Positions 18,231 through 27,222 of a DNA stretch of 64,000 nt are shown here, piece by piece. The stretch's first letter is position 1, and every line of letters begins with the position of its first letter. Under the pieces are notes generated by a model. That model worked only from the letters and a program-made list of their open reading frames with translations. It was not told where the DNA came from and ran no database searches. Where the stretch lies: the NCBI RefSeq assembly GCF_004346035.1, contig NZ_SLZN01000009.1, positions 1 to 64,000 of the forward strand, read 5' to 3'. Both the position numbers and the translations under genes were made by a program. Source of the stretch: Acidomonas methanolica. Its GTDB lineage: Bacteria > Pseudomonadota > Alphaproteobacteria > Acetobacterales > Acetobacteraceae.

Positions 18231-19385
18231 ATGCGCTTCCAGAAACGTCTCTGGCGGGCGGAGCCGAGCTTCCGTCTGCTGTCCAAACTGTTGCGGATCA
18301 ACTGGCTGTACGTCCTGCTGATCTGCGCGCTTGCCGCTGTCGGCTATGTCGCGCTCTATTCCGCGGGCGGAGGGTCGGCGCGGCCGTTCGCCGCGCCGAT
18401 GGCGCTGCGCTTCGGCTTCGGGCTCATCATGATGGCGGTCGTTGCGCTGATCAGTCCCCGCGTTCTGAAGCTGGCCTCCGTGCCGATCTATCTGGGCGCG
18501 GTGGCGCTTCTGGTCCTCGTGCTGAGGATCGGGCATGTCGGCAAGGGAGCGGAACGCTGGATCGTGCTGGGGGGGCTCCAGTTCCAGCCTTCGGAGACGG
18601 CGAAGATCGCCCTGGTCCTGGCGCTGGCCGCCTGGTTCTCCCGCGTCGACCCCGCCAAGCTGGGCAATCCCCTGCGGCTGGCGGTTCCGGCGCTTCTGGT
18701 GCTGATTCCGGTGGTGCTGGTGCTCAAGGAGCCCAATCTGGGAACGGCTGTCATCATCGGCGTTCTGGGCGCGACGCTGTTCTTCGTGGCGGGGATGCGG
18801 CTCTGGCAGATCGCCGTTCTCGTGGCGCCGGTGCCGTTTCTCGGCTCGTTCGTCTATGCGCATCTCCATGATTACCAGAAGGCGCGCATCGACACCTTCA
18901 TGCATCCCGAGCACGATCCGCTCGGCGCGGGATACAACATCATCCAGTCCAAGATCGCCCTTGGCTCGGGCGGGATGTGGGGGGAAGGCTATCTGCACGG
19001 CACGCAGGGGCAGTTGAATTTCCTGCCGGAGAAACAGACGGATTTCATCTTCACCATGATCGGCGAGGAATGGGGATATGTCGGCGCGATCGCGGTCATG
19101 ATCCTGCTGGGACTGATGATCACGGGCGGCATGATGATCGCCATGATGAGCCGCAACCAGTTCGGGCGGTTGCTGGCGCTCGGGATCTCGGTCGATCTCT
19201 TTCTGTATTGCGCCGTCAACCTCTCCATGGTCATGGGCGTGATCCCCGTGGGGGGCGTGCCGTTGCCGCTGATTTCCTATGGCGGCTCGGCCATGCTCAC
19301 CATGATGTTCGGGTTCGGGCTGCTGCTTTCGACCTGGGTGCATCGCAACGAGCGCGACGGTGACGAGGCGGCGCCCACGCCGTGA
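18231..19385 (+). CDS. mrdB: RodA, SEDS peptidoglycan glycosyltransferase
   Basis: RodA polymerises lipid II glycan strands during elongation with PBP2. The 384-residue protein has about ten membrane helices and the SEDS landmarks: WIVLGGLQFQPSE, LKEPNLGTAVIIG with the essential Asp position taken from the P-D/N-LG family motif, GYNIIQSKIALGSGG, LNFLPEKQTDFIFTMIGEEWG, and VGGVPLPLISYGGSAM. At the LK-P-x-LGT motif this protein has E-P-N where many RodA proteins have Q-P-D, so the Asp is replaced by Asn, which is worth checking. The gene overlaps the next one by GTGA at 19382-19385. Confidence 0.93.
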   Translation: MRFQKRLWRAEPSFRLLSKLLRINWLYVLLICALAAVGYVALYSAGGGSARPFAAPMALRFGFGLIMMAVVALISPRVLKLASVPIYLGAVALLVLVLRIGHVGKGAERWIVLGGLQFQPSETAKIALVLALAAWFSRVDPAKLGNPLRLAVPALLVLIPVVLVLKEPNLGTAVIIGVLGATLFFVAGMRLWQIAVLVAPVPFLGSFVYAHLHDYQKARIDTFMHPEHDPLGAGYNIIQSKIALGSGGMWGEGYLHGTQGQLNFLPEKQTDFIFTMIGEEWGYVGAIAVMILLGLMITGGMMIAMMSRNQFGRLLALGISVDLFLYCAVNLSMVMGVIPVGGVPLPLISYGGSAMLTMMFGFGLLLSTWVHRNERDGDEAAPTP

Positions 19386-19780
19386 GCGGGGCGCGGGCGC
19401 CCACGCCGCGCCTCGCGCAAGCCTATCGGGCGACGCTCTATGCCGCGCCGGGGCTGCGTGTGCGGATCGGGCGGCGTCCGCAGGGCTGGCCGTTGCCGGG
19501 GCGTGAGATCGTGTTGCTGGGGGCGTGCAATCCGGGCGGCCGATTGTTGCCGCCCGGGGTCAATGCGCGGCGGATGGCGGCGTTGCGACGGTGCCTGCAT
19601 GACGTGGCGTGGCGGGAAGGAGAGGGGCGGCTGGGGCATTGGGCCGAACCGTTCCTCGCCGCCGCGATGCCGTTGGCGCGGGCGAAATCCCTGGCGCGGC
19701 GCTTCGGGCAGAATGCGGTCGTGGTGCTGCGGCGGGGGCAGGTCGCGCGACTCGTCTGGCTGTCGGCAACGAATTTTTAA
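19382..19780 (+). CDS. DUF3293 domain protein
   Basis: A 132-residue soluble protein starting with GTG inside the mrdB stop (GTGA overlap), so translation is coupled. It carries the DUF3293 pattern: a hydrophobic strand leading into LLGACNPGGRLLPPGVNARRMAALR (NP...N...L), then a second half ending QNAVVVLRRGQVARLVWL. The molecular role of the family is unknown. Arg-rich and highly GC-rich, like its neighbours. It closes the mre/mrd operon. Confidence 0.75.
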   Translation: MSGARAPTPRLAQAYRATLYAAPGLRVRIGRRPQGWPLPGREIVLLGACNPGGRLLPPGVNARRMAALRRCLHDVAWREGEGRLGHWAEPFLAAAMPLARAKSLARRFGQNAVVVLRRGQVARLVWLSATNF

Positions 19781-19798
19781 TCGTTTCCGTGTGAAGAG

Positions 19799-19957
19799 TT
19801 GCTCAGAGTTCGATGCGGTGTCCTGGGCGGAGACGGGCGCGGAACCTATCGCGATCCCCATACCGGAACGCTGCTGGAGCCGTTCGGCCGCGCCTATATG
19901 TATTCGAGCCTGGTGGCGCACGGATTGGCCGAGCCGGGGGAAACGGTCGGGAATTAG
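19799..19957 (+). pseudogene. Unidentified short coding remnant
   Basis: A frame of about 52 codons, open from a TTG at 19799 to TAG 19955-19957, reads GDGRGTYRDPHTGTLLEP and then AYMYSSLVAHGLAEPGETVG, which looks like protein and not like random GC-rich translation. There is no good start codon, so it may be the 3' remnant of a lost gene between the DUF3293 gene and fabD. I do not recognise the family. Confidence 0.3.
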
Positions 19958-20103
19958 CGTGGCAGGACTCGCCTGGAGTCAATGGTTTCCGAGGGACCGG
20001 ACTGCATGCCGGAACACGGTCGGCGCGTCGCGGTATTTGACAAGCGGGGCTGGGCTCGCCATCACCTTGCGACCTTATTTTGTGGCAGACAGGGTTTGAG
20101 GTC

Positions 20104-21078
20104 ATGACGGTTCATGCGTTCGTGTTTCCCGGGCAAGGGAGCCAGTCCGTCGGCATGGGGCTGGCGCTGAACGACGCGTTCGGAGCGGCGCGCGAGGTGT
20201 TCCAGGAGGTGGACGACGCGTTGGGTCAGAAGCTTTCGGCGCTGATGTTTCAGGGCGACGCCGGAGAATTGACGCGCACCGAAAACGCCCAGCCCGCGCT
20301 CATGGCCGTCTCCATGGCGGTGTTGCGGGTGCTGGAGCGTGAGGGTGGCTTTCGCGTGCAGGACAAGGCCGCGTTGGTGGCCGGGCATTCGCTCGGCGAA
20401 TACTCCGCCCTGGCGGCGGCGGGATCGCTTGGCATCGCGCAGACGGCCCGGTTGCTGCGCCTGCGCGGCCAGGCGATGCAGAAGGCGGTGCCGGCGGGGG
20501 AAGGCGGCATGGCGGCGCTGATCGGCGTCGAGAGCGACCAGGCGCGTGCGATCTGCGAGGAGGCGGCGATTCTTCGGGTGGAGGGGCAGCCTGACCGGCA
20601 TGAGGTGATCGAGGTCGCCAACGACAATGGCGGCGGTCAGATCGTGATTTCCGGCACGACGGCCGCCATTGCGAGGGCCGTGGCGATCGCGAAGGAGAAG
20701 GGCGTGAAGCGGGCGGTCGTGCTGCCGGTCTCGGCGCCGTTCCATTGTTCCCTGATGGCGCCGGCGGCGGAGGCGATGGGCGAGGCGCTGGAACGGTCGG
20801 AGATCGCGCGCCCCGTCGTGCCTGTCGTGGCCAATGTGACCGCGGCGAAGGTGTCGGACCCGGCGGAGATCCGCGGCCTGCTGGTAAAACAGGTGACGGG
20901 CACGGTGCGCTGGCGCGAGAGCGTGCTGGCCATGGCTGCGATGGGGGTCGAGAGTGTGATCGAGCTGGGGGCGGGGAAGGTTCTTTCCGGCCTTGTGAAG
21001 CGCATCGACGGATCGCTGGCGGTTGCCAATGCGGGCGCGCCGGACGAGGTCGAGGGCGTGCTGAAGCTGCTGTCTTGA
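20104..21078 (+). CDS. fabD: Malonyl-CoA:ACP transacylase
   Basis: Loads malonyl groups onto acyl carrier protein for fatty acid synthesis. The 324-residue protein has the start MTVHAFVFPGQGSQSVGMG, the nucleophile motif VAGHSLGEYSALAAAG with the active Ser, the Arg-containing RLLRLRGQAMQKAVP, and the catalytic His in PVSAPFHCSLMAPA. TTGAGG lies 3 bases ahead of the ATG at 20104; an in-frame start at 20080 is rejected because the family starts at MTVHAF. First gene of fabD-fabG-acpP-fabF. Confidence 0.96.
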   Translation: MTVHAFVFPGQGSQSVGMGLALNDAFGAAREVFQEVDDALGQKLSALMFQGDAGELTRTENAQPALMAVSMAVLRVLEREGGFRVQDKAALVAGHSLGEYSALAAAGSLGIAQTARLLRLRGQAMQKAVPAGEGGMAALIGVESDQARAICEEAAILRVEGQPDRHEVIEVANDNGGGQIVISGTTAAIARAVAIAKEKGVKRAVVLPVSAPFHCSLMAPAAEAMGEALERSEIARPVVPVVANVTAAKVSDPAEIRGLLVKQVTGTVRWRESVLAMAAMGVESVIELGAGKVLSGLVKRIDGSLAVANAGAPDEVEGVLKLLS

Positions 21079-21123
21079 GATCGGTGTCGGGCGCAGGACT
21101 ATTTTTGGGAAAGATACGGGATC

Positions 21124-21864
21124 ATGTTCAGCCTTGAGGGCAAGACGGCGCTGGTGACGGGCGCCTCCGGAGGAATCGGAGCGGCTGTGGCGCGGGCGCT
21201 GCACGAGCGGGGCGCGGCCGTCGTGCTTTCGGGCACGCGGGAAGAGGCGTTGCGCGCGCTGGCGGCGGCGCTGGGGGAGCGGGCGTTCATCTGCGCCGCC
21301 AATCTTTCTGACGCCGGAGAGGCGGACGCGCTGGTCGGACGGGCGGAGGCGGTCGCGGGCGCGCCGCTGGACATCCTCGTCAACAATGCGGGGCTGACGC
21401 GCGACAATCTGGCGATCCGGATGAAGGACGCCGAATGGTCGCAGGTCCTGACGGTCGATCTGGAGTCGCCGTTCCGCCTGTGCCGTGCGGCGCTCAAGGG
21501 GATGTTGCGGCGGCGCGCGGGCCGAATCGTGAATATCGCCTCCATCGTCGGGACGACGGGCAATCCCGGGCAGGCCAATTACTGCGCCGCCAAGGCGGGC
21601 ATGACGGGCATGAGCAAGGCGCTCGCCCAGGAGGTCGGCTCGCGCGGCATCACGGTCAACGTCGTCGCGCCGGGTTTCGTCGAGACGCCGATGACGGACG
21701 CGCTGCCGGACGTCCAGCGCGAGAAGCTGTTGGGAGCGATTCCGCTCGGGCGCATGGGGCGTCCGGAAGACATCGCGGCGGCGGTGGTCTATCTCGCATC
21801 CGACGAGGCGGGGTGGGTCACGGGAAGCACGGTTCACGTCAATGGTGGCATGGCCATGAACTGA
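21124..21864 (+). CDS. fabG: 3-oxoacyl-ACP reductase
   Basis: NADPH-dependent short-chain dehydrogenase that reduces the beta-keto group in fatty acid elongation. The 246-residue product has the Rossmann TGASGGIGAAVARAL, LVNNAGLTRDNLAIRM, the catalytic Ser in NIASIVGTTGNPGQ, Tyr and Lys in YCAAKAG, and GFVETPMTDALP with the C-terminal VTGSTVHVNGGMAM. These stretches are typical of true FabG. It follows fabD by 45 bp. Confidence 0.96.
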   Translation: MFSLEGKTALVTGASGGIGAAVARALHERGAAVVLSGTREEALRALAAALGERAFICAANLSDAGEADALVGRAEAVAGAPLDILVNNAGLTRDNLAIRMKDAEWSQVLTVDLESPFRLCRAALKGMLRRRAGRIVNIASIVGTTGNPGQANYCAAKAGMTGMSKALAQEVGSRGITVNVVAPGFVETPMTDALPDVQREKLLGAIPLGRMGRPEDIAAAVVYLASDEAGWVTGSTVHVNGGMAMN

Positions 21865-22055
21865 ATATGGTAAAACCGTGCACGTACTTGGCGGAGCGGG
21901 GAAAAGCGTGCTAATCGCCGCCAGCTTCGTCCGGAGTGTGGTTTTCGCGCAGGCGGGCGGGTGTGTTCCGGTCGGGACACCCGGCTCGAGCAGCCAGACG
22001 GGTCCATTTCGTTTTTTAAACGCCCGGGCTCCGGGCAGACAGGAAGCCAGAAGAG

Positions 22056-22295
22056 ATGAGCGAAATCGCCGATAAGGTTAAGAAGATCGTTGTCGAACAC
22101 CTCGGTGTGGACGAAAGCAAGGTGACGCCGGATGCGTCCTTCATCGACGACCTCGGTGCGGACAGCCTGGATACGGTCGAACTGGTCATGGCTTTCGAAG
22201 AAGCGTTCAGCGTCGAGATTCCCGAGGATGCGGCCGAGAAGATCACGACCGTCAAGGACGCGATCGACTACATCGAGAAGCAGAAGGCGGCCTGA
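22056..22295 (+). CDS. acpP: Acyl carrier protein
   Basis: A 79-residue acidic carrier whose Ser in [12 protein letters not shown] receives the 4'-phosphopantetheine arm. It starts [20 protein letters not shown] and ends KAA, a normal length. GAAGAG precedes the ATG. It sits 191 bp behind fabG, a wide gap for this cluster, which may hold its own promoter because ACP is needed in excess. The hairpin at 22414-22434 before fabF could also set the ratio. Confidence 0.97.
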   Translation: MSEIADKVKKIVVEHLGVDESKVTPDASFIDDLGADSLDTVELVMAFEEAFSVEIPEDAAEKITTVKDAIDYIEKQKAA

Positions 22296-22413
22296 GACCG
22301 TTTTCCAGGTTCGCAGTGGGAACGCCGGATGGTGTCCGGTGGACCCGCGCAGATCCGCGGTTTCGGCGAGGCCGGAGCCGGCGGTGTGACTGAAAGATTC
22401 TGGACCGGCCCGA

Positions 22414-22434
22414 TATCCCGCGTATGGCGGGATA
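22414..22434 (+). promoter_or_regulatory. Intercistronic hairpin between acpP and fabF
   Basis: TATCCCGC (22414-22421) pairs perfectly with GCGGGATA (22427-22434) over a 5-base loop, followed by a T-rich stretch AGGTCTGGTTTTCGTTTT. It may partly end or stabilise the acpP transcript. Confidence 0.45.
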
Positions 22435-22468
22435 AGGTCTGGTTTTCGTTTTGGAGCTGTGCCCGCCC

Positions 22469-23752
22469 ATGATGGCAAACATATCGGCAATGAAGGAGAG
22501 GCGCGTCGTCGTCACCGGTATGGGCCTCGTCACGCCGCTTGGCGTTGGCGTGGATGTCACGTGGCAGCGCCTTGTCGAGGGGCGAAGCGGAATCCGGCGC
22601 ATCTCCTGCTTCGATCCCTCCGACCTGCCGGCGCAGGTGGCGGGCGAAGTGCCCGAGGGTCCGACCGCGGAGGGCGGTTTCACGCTGAGCGACTGGGTGC
22701 CCCCCAAGGAACAGAAGAAGATGGATCGTTTCATCCATCTCGGTCTGGCGGCGGCGATTCAGGCGGTCGAGGATTCGGGATGGACGCCCGAGACGGAAGA
22801 GGATCGTTGCGCCACGGGCGTCATGATCGGTTCGGGCATCGGCGGATTGCAGACGATCTACGACGCGTCGCTGACCGTGGCGGAAGGGCGCGCGCGCCGT
22901 CTTTCGCCGTTCTTCATCCCGTCGGCGCTCATCAATCTGGTGTCGGGCCATGTCTCGATCCGTTACGGTTTCAAAGGGCCGAACCATTCGGCGGTGACGG
23001 CCTGCGCGACCGGCGTGCATGCGATCGGCGACGCGACGCGGCTCATCATGCTCGGCGACGCCGACGTCATGGTGGCCGGCGGCGCCGAGGCGGCGGTCTG
23101 CCCGCTCGGCATCGCCGGTTTCGCGGCGGCGCGCGCGCTGTCCACCGGGTTCAACGAGACGCCGGAAAGAGCGTCCCGTCCGTGGGATCGCGAGCGCGAC
23201 GGCTTCGTGATGGGCGAGGGCTCGGGCATCGTGGTGCTCGAGGAATATGAGCACGCCAAAAAACGTGGCGCGAAGATTTACGGCGAGATCATCGGTTATG
23301 GCCTCTCGGGCGACGCGCATCACATCACCGCGCCTGCCGAGGGACATGACGGCGCGTTCCGTGCGATGAAGGCGGCGCTGAAGAGCGCCGGGCTGACGCC
23401 GGACGATATCGACTATGTCAACGCGCATGGCACCTCGACCATGGCCGACGATCTCGAACTCGACGCCGTGGAGCGGCTCTTCGGCGATGCCGGGCGGAAG
23501 CTGGCGATGTCCTCGACCAAATCGGCGATCGGCCATCTTCTGGGAGCGGCGGGATCGGTGGAGGCGATGTTCTCGCTGCTCGCGATCCGCGACAACGTGG
23601 CGCCGCCGACCCTCAATCTCGACAATCCGGCGCGGGAAAGCGTGATCGATCGTGTGGCGCTCGAAGCGCAGCGGCGGGACATCAAGGTGGCGCTGTCCAA
23701 CAGCTTCGGCTTCGGCGGCACCAATGCCAGCCTGATCGTGCGCGGGGTCTGA
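22469..23752 (+). CDS. fabF: 3-oxoacyl-ACP synthase II
   Basis: Condenses malonyl-ACP with acyl-ACP in elongation. The protein has the KAS signatures: RRVVVTGMGLVTPLG, the nucleophile Cys in NHSAVTACATGVHAIGDA, the His in NAHGTSTMADDLEL, and the second His in KSAIGHLLGAAGSVEA with the closing NSFGFGGTNASL. The start is uncertain: ATGs at 22469 and 22490 (MKERRVV) are both possible and none has a clean ribosome site; 22469 has GGAG 12-13 bases before it. It is followed 55 bp later by mltG, as in many bacteria. Confidence 0.95.
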   Translation: MMANISAMKERRVVVTGMGLVTPLGVGVDVTWQRLVEGRSGIRRISCFDPSDLPAQVAGEVPEGPTAEGGFTLSDWVPPKEQKKMDRFIHLGLAAAIQAVEDSGWTPETEEDRCATGVMIGSGIGGLQTIYDASLTVAEGRARRLSPFFIPSALINLVSGHVSIRYGFKGPNHSAVTACATGVHAIGDATRLIMLGDADVMVAGGAEAAVCPLGIAGFAAARALSTGFNETPERASRPWDRERDGFVMGEGSGIVVLEEYEHAKKRGAKIYGEIIGYGLSGDAHHITAPAEGHDGAFRAMKAALKSAGLTPDDIDYVNAHGTSTMADDLELDAVERLFGDAGRKLAMSSTKSAIGHLLGAAGSVEAMFSLLAIRDNVAPPTLNLDNPARESVIDRVALEAQRRDIKVALSNSFGFGGTNASLIVRGV

Positions 23753-23807
23753 GACGCCGCCGGACGCGAAACTCTCGTCTGGCCGCCAAATTGCGCGCTG
23801 GGTAGGG

Positions 23808-24767
23808 GTGATCTTCTGCCTGCTCCTCCTCGGAACAGGCGCGCTGGTCGGCGGCGGATGGTGGATCTGGCAACGCCCGGGGCCGTTGGAGGCCGGGCGG
23901 GATGTGGTCGTGCCTCACGGCGACACCCTGACGGTCTGGCATGATCTTGCGGCAGCCGGCGTTGTGCAGGATGACGATCTGGCGCGCATGGTCTTTCGCG
24001 CCACCATATGGCTGACCCGGCGGGACGGCGCGCTTCATGCCGCCGAACTCGCTTTCCCGGCGCATGTTTCCCTGGCAAAAGTGGTGTGGGTGCTGCGGCA
24101 TGCGCCGCCGGTCCAGCATCATCTCACCATTCCGGAAGGCTGGACGGCCTGGCGGGTTGCGGCGCAGTTGAAGGCGACCGACACGTTGACGGGAGAGACG
24201 CCGCCGATTCCCGAAGGAAGCGTCCTGCCTCAGACGATCGCCTTTCTGCGGGGAACGCCGCGTGCGACCGTGGTCCGGCGGTTGCAACATATGATGGATG
24301 GCGCCTTGGCGCGAGTCTGGGCCGGACGGGATGCCTCACTGACTTTGCCCGATGCCCATGCGCTGCTGGTGCTGGCGTCGATCGTGGAGCGGGAGACCGG
24401 ACGTCCGGCGGAGCGGCCGCAGGTCGCGCGGGTGTTCCTCAACCGCCTGGCGCAGGGGATGCGGCTGCAATCGGACCCGACGGTCATCTATGATCTCAGC
24501 GAGGGAACGGGCGCGATCGATCACCCGCTGACGCGCGCCGAACTGGACGAGTCAGGACCGGAGAACACCTATCGCATCGCCGGATTGCCACCCGCGCCGA
24601 TCTGTTCGCCGGGTCTGGCGACGCTGGAGGCCGTCGCGCATCCTGCGTCCGGAGACGCGCTCTATTTCGTCGCGACGGGAACGGGGGGACATCGTTTCGC
24701 GGCCACGCTGGACGAGCATAATCGCAATGTCGCGGCCTATCGGAAATCGGGGAAGGACGGTCGATGA
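23808..24767 (+). CDS. mltG: MltG, endolytic murein transglycosylase
   Basis: A membrane-anchored endolytic transglycosylase that probably ends glycan strands during synthesis. It starts with one membrane helix (IFCLLLLGTGALVGGGWW), then the YceG/MltG domain with VVVPHGDTLTVWHDLAAAGVV, LTIPEGWTAWRVAAQL, the catalytic region ASIVERETGRPAERPQVARVFLNRL, MRLQSDPTVIYDL, and NTYRIAGLPPAPICSPG. The first available start is GTG at 23808, with a poor ribosome site. The 319-residue length is typical. Its stop overlaps the next gene by ATGA. Confidence 0.92.
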   Translation: MIFCLLLLGTGALVGGGWWIWQRPGPLEAGRDVVVPHGDTLTVWHDLAAAGVVQDDDLARMVFRATIWLTRRDGALHAAELAFPAHVSLAKVVWVLRHAPPVQHHLTIPEGWTAWRVAAQLKATDTLTGETPPIPEGSVLPQTIAFLRGTPRATVVRRLQHMMDGALARVWAGRDASLTLPDAHALLVLASIVERETGRPAERPQVARVFLNRLAQGMRLQSDPTVIYDLSEGTGAIDHPLTRAELDESGPENTYRIAGLPPAPICSPGLATLEAVAHPASGDALYFVATGTGGHRFAATLDEHNRNVAAYRKSGKDGR

Positions 24768-25156
24768 GCGGGATCATTCGGATCGCGGCGGCGGTGATCC
24801 GCGATGTGGAAGGGCGTGTCCTGCTCGTCCGCAAGCGCGGGACGGCGGCGTTCATGCAGCCGGGCGGCAAGATCGACGCGGGCGAAAGTGCCGAGGCGGC
24901 GCTGCGGCGGGAATTGCGCGAGGAACTGGGAGTCGAGGTCGCGCCGGACGGGCTGGCGTTGCTGGGCGAGGTGTCCGCGCCCGCCGCGAACGAGCCGGAC
25001 ATGACGGTTGTGGCCGTGCTGTATCGCGCCGTCATCACGGGATCGCCCGCCGCGCGCGCGGAGATCGCGGAACTGCGCTGGGTAAGGCCGGATGAGCCGG
25101 ATATGGTGCTGCTCGCCCCCCTGACGCGGGATCACGTGCTTCCGGCCTGCCGCTGA
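24764..25156 (+). CDS. NUDIX hydrolase, 130 aa
   Basis: Nudix enzymes hydrolyse nucleoside diphosphates linked to another group, often as house-cleaning. The full Nudix box is visible: GGKIDAGESAEAALRRELRE then ELG (about residues 37-59), with all the metal-binding Glu residues. The fold starts with a beta strand IIRIAAAVIRDVEGRVLLVRKR. The substrate cannot be told. It overlaps mltG by four bases (ATGA) and so is translationally coupled. Confidence 0.9.
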   Translation: MSGIIRIAAAVIRDVEGRVLLVRKRGTAAFMQPGGKIDAGESAEAALRRELREELGVEVAPDGLALLGEVSAPAANEPDMTVVAVLYRAVITGSPAARAEIAELRWVRPDEPDMVLLAPLTRDHVLPACR

Positions 25157-25304
25157 CGCGGCGGGCGCGATTTCTCGCGTCGCGTTCATGGAATCTTAAC
25201 CGGAAGGGAGGTAAGTCCTCATTCCGCGTGGGAGGCGGACGTTGAAATGCGAAGGGAGCGGGCGCATATCTCCGGCGGCAAAAGGACTGCAAGCAGGAGA
25301 TTTC

Positions 25305-27170
25305 ATGACTGAAGAAACGTCGCGGCCCGCCGCTCCGGTGGAGGGGGAACAGCATGAATTCAGCGCCGAGGTCGGGCGGCTGCTCGATCTGGTGGTTCAT
25401 GCGCTCTATTCCGAACGTGAGATTTTTCTGCGCGAACTGGTGGCCAACGCCGCCGACGCCTCCGACAAGCGGCGCTTCGAGGCGCTGACCGATGCGGCGA
25501 AGACATTGCCGCCGGATGCCTCGATTCGCATTCATCCGGACAAGGAGGCACGGCTGCTGACGATCAGCGACAGCGGCGCGGGGATGAGCAAGGAGGAACT
25601 GGCGAAGAATCTCGGCACCATCGCGCGCTCCGGCACCCGGGCCTTCGGCGAGAAGCTGAATGCGGCCAAGCCGGAAGACCGGCCGAGCCTGATCGGGCAG
25701 TTCGGCGTCGGCTTCTATGCCGCGTTCATGGTGGCGGATCGTGTTGACGTCGTGTCGCGCCAGCCGGGCTCCGAGGAGGCGTGGCGCTGGTCGTCGGACG
25801 GAAAGGGGGCCTACACGCTCTCACCCGCGACGCGCGAGGCGCCGGGGACGGACATCATCCTGCATGTGAAAGCCGATGCGGACGAGTTCCTCGATGCGTG
25901 GCGGTTGCGCTCGATCGTGCGGAAATGGGCGGATCATGTGTCCTGGCCGATCGTTCTGCGCGAGGGCGAGGAGGACAAGCCCGCCAATGAGGGAACGGCG
26001 CTCTGGCGCAAGCCGAAATCGGATATTTCCGCCGAGAACTATACGGAGTTCTACCGCCGCGTCTCGCATCAGTTCGACGAGCCGTGGGCCACGCTGCACT
26101 GGTCCGCGGAAGGCACGACGGAGTTCACCGCACTGCTCTTCATCCCGAGCGCGCGGCCCTTCGATTTCATGGAACAGTCGCGCGAGAGCAAGGTGCATCT
26201 GCATGTCCGCCGGATGTTCATCACCGACGATGCGGAGTTGCTCCCGGCGTGGCTGCGCTTCGTGCAGGGCGTGGTCGATACCGAGGATCTGCCGCTGAAT
26301 GTCTCGCGCGAGATGCTGCAATCCACGCCGGTTCTGGCGCGCATTCGCAAGGCGGTGACGCGCCGCGTCGTCAACGAGATCAGGAACCGCGCCAGGGATG
26401 CCGAGAACGCGGCGGGATTCGCGACGTTCTGGGAGAATTTCGGCCCTATCGTGAAAGAGGGGATCTGGGAGGACAGCGAATATCGTCAGGAACTGACCGG
26501 TCTCGCGCGCTTCCATTCCACCCATGGCGACGATCCGGTGACGCTGGACGAGTATGTCGCCCGCATGAAGCCGGAGCAGGAGGCGATCTATTATCTCACT
26601 GGCGACAATCCGGGGGCTCTGGCCAATTCACCGCAGCTCGAAGGATATCGGGCGCGGGGGATCGAGGTGCTTCTGTTGTCCGATCCGGTGGATGGATTCT
26701 GGCCGGACCGGCTGCATTCCTATCAGGACAAGCCGCTGAAGGCGGCGGCGCAGGCGCATGCGGATCTGGAGAAATTCGAAACTCCGGCGCAGGATGGCGA
26801 GGCGGCGGATGTGTCGGCGCTGCTCCCCGCGTTGAAAGACGCGCTGGGCGAAACTGTCAAAGAGGTGCGGGCGTCGGCGCGTCTGGTGGGGAGTGCGGTC
26901 GTGCTCGCCAATGACGGCGGTCCGGACCCGATGATGCGGCGTCTCATGCAGCGCTCCGGCCAGTCCCTGCCGCAGGATCTGCCGGTGCTGGAGATCAATC
27001 CGCGTCACGCGCTGATCCGCGATCTGGCGGGGAAGCTGGCGGCGGGTCAGGACATTTCCGTTTACGCGCAATTGCTGCTCGATGTGGCGCGGATTCAGGA
27101 GGGCGACGCTCTGCCGGATGCGGCGGGTTTCGCCCGGCGGCTGACCACCCTGTTGGCGGGTCAGGGTTGA
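25305..27170 (+). CDS. htpG: HtpG, Hsp90-family chaperone
   Basis: An ATP-dependent dimeric chaperone of the cytosol. The 621-residue protein has the GHKL ATPase landmarks: [20 protein letters not shown] (Glu and Asn; many homologues read SNASDA), [30 protein letters not shown], and later [11 protein letters not shown] with the middle-domain Arg. The C-terminal domain ends [23 protein letters not shown] lies 6 bases before the ATG at 25305, and the shorter start matches family starts; the in-frame ATG at 25242 is rejected. Two genes downstream rpoH is encoded, the sigma factor that would be expected to control htpG. Confidence 0.94.
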   Translation: MTEETSRPAAPVEGEQHEFSAEVGRLLDLVVHALYSEREIFLRELVANAADASDKRRFEALTDAAKTLPPDASIRIHPDKEARLLTISDSGAGMSKEELAKNLGTIARSGTRAFGEKLNAAKPEDRPSLIGQFGVGFYAAFMVADRVDVVSRQPGSEEAWRWSSDGKGAYTLSPATREAPGTDIILHVKADADEFLDAWRLRSIVRKWADHVSWPIVLREGEEDKPANEGTALWRKPKSDISAENYTEFYRRVSHQFDEPWATLHWSAEGTTEFTALLFIPSARPFDFMEQSRESKVHLHVRRMFITDDAELLPAWLRFVQGVVDTEDLPLNVSREMLQSTPVLARIRKAVTRRVVNEIRNRARDAENAAGFATFWENFGPIVKEGIWEDSEYRQELTGLARFHSTHGDDPVTLDEYVARMKPEQEAIYYLTGDNPGALANSPQLEGYRARGIEVLLLSDPVDGFWPDRLHSYQDKPLKAAAQAHADLEKFETPAQDGEAADVSALLPALKDALGETVKEVRASARLVGSAVVLANDGGPDPMMRRLMQRSGQSLPQDLPVLEINPRHALIRDLAGKLAAGQDISVYAQLLLDVARIQEGDALPDAAGFARRLTTLLAGQG

Positions 27171-27222
27171 TCGCTTCCGGCGGGGAGGGGGTTTCGGCCT
27201 CCACCCGTTTGGGGGCATGGGC

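Noticed and set aside
16211-18301. Very long open frame on the minus strand across the PBP2 gene
   Set aside because: It is antisense to mrdA, whose motifs are complete. In DNA this GC-rich the opposite strand stays open by chance, and the translation is Arg/His-rich with no domain.
20038-20070. TTGACA-like box upstream of fabD as a promoter
   Set aside because: No acceptable -10 at 16-18 bases; left out.
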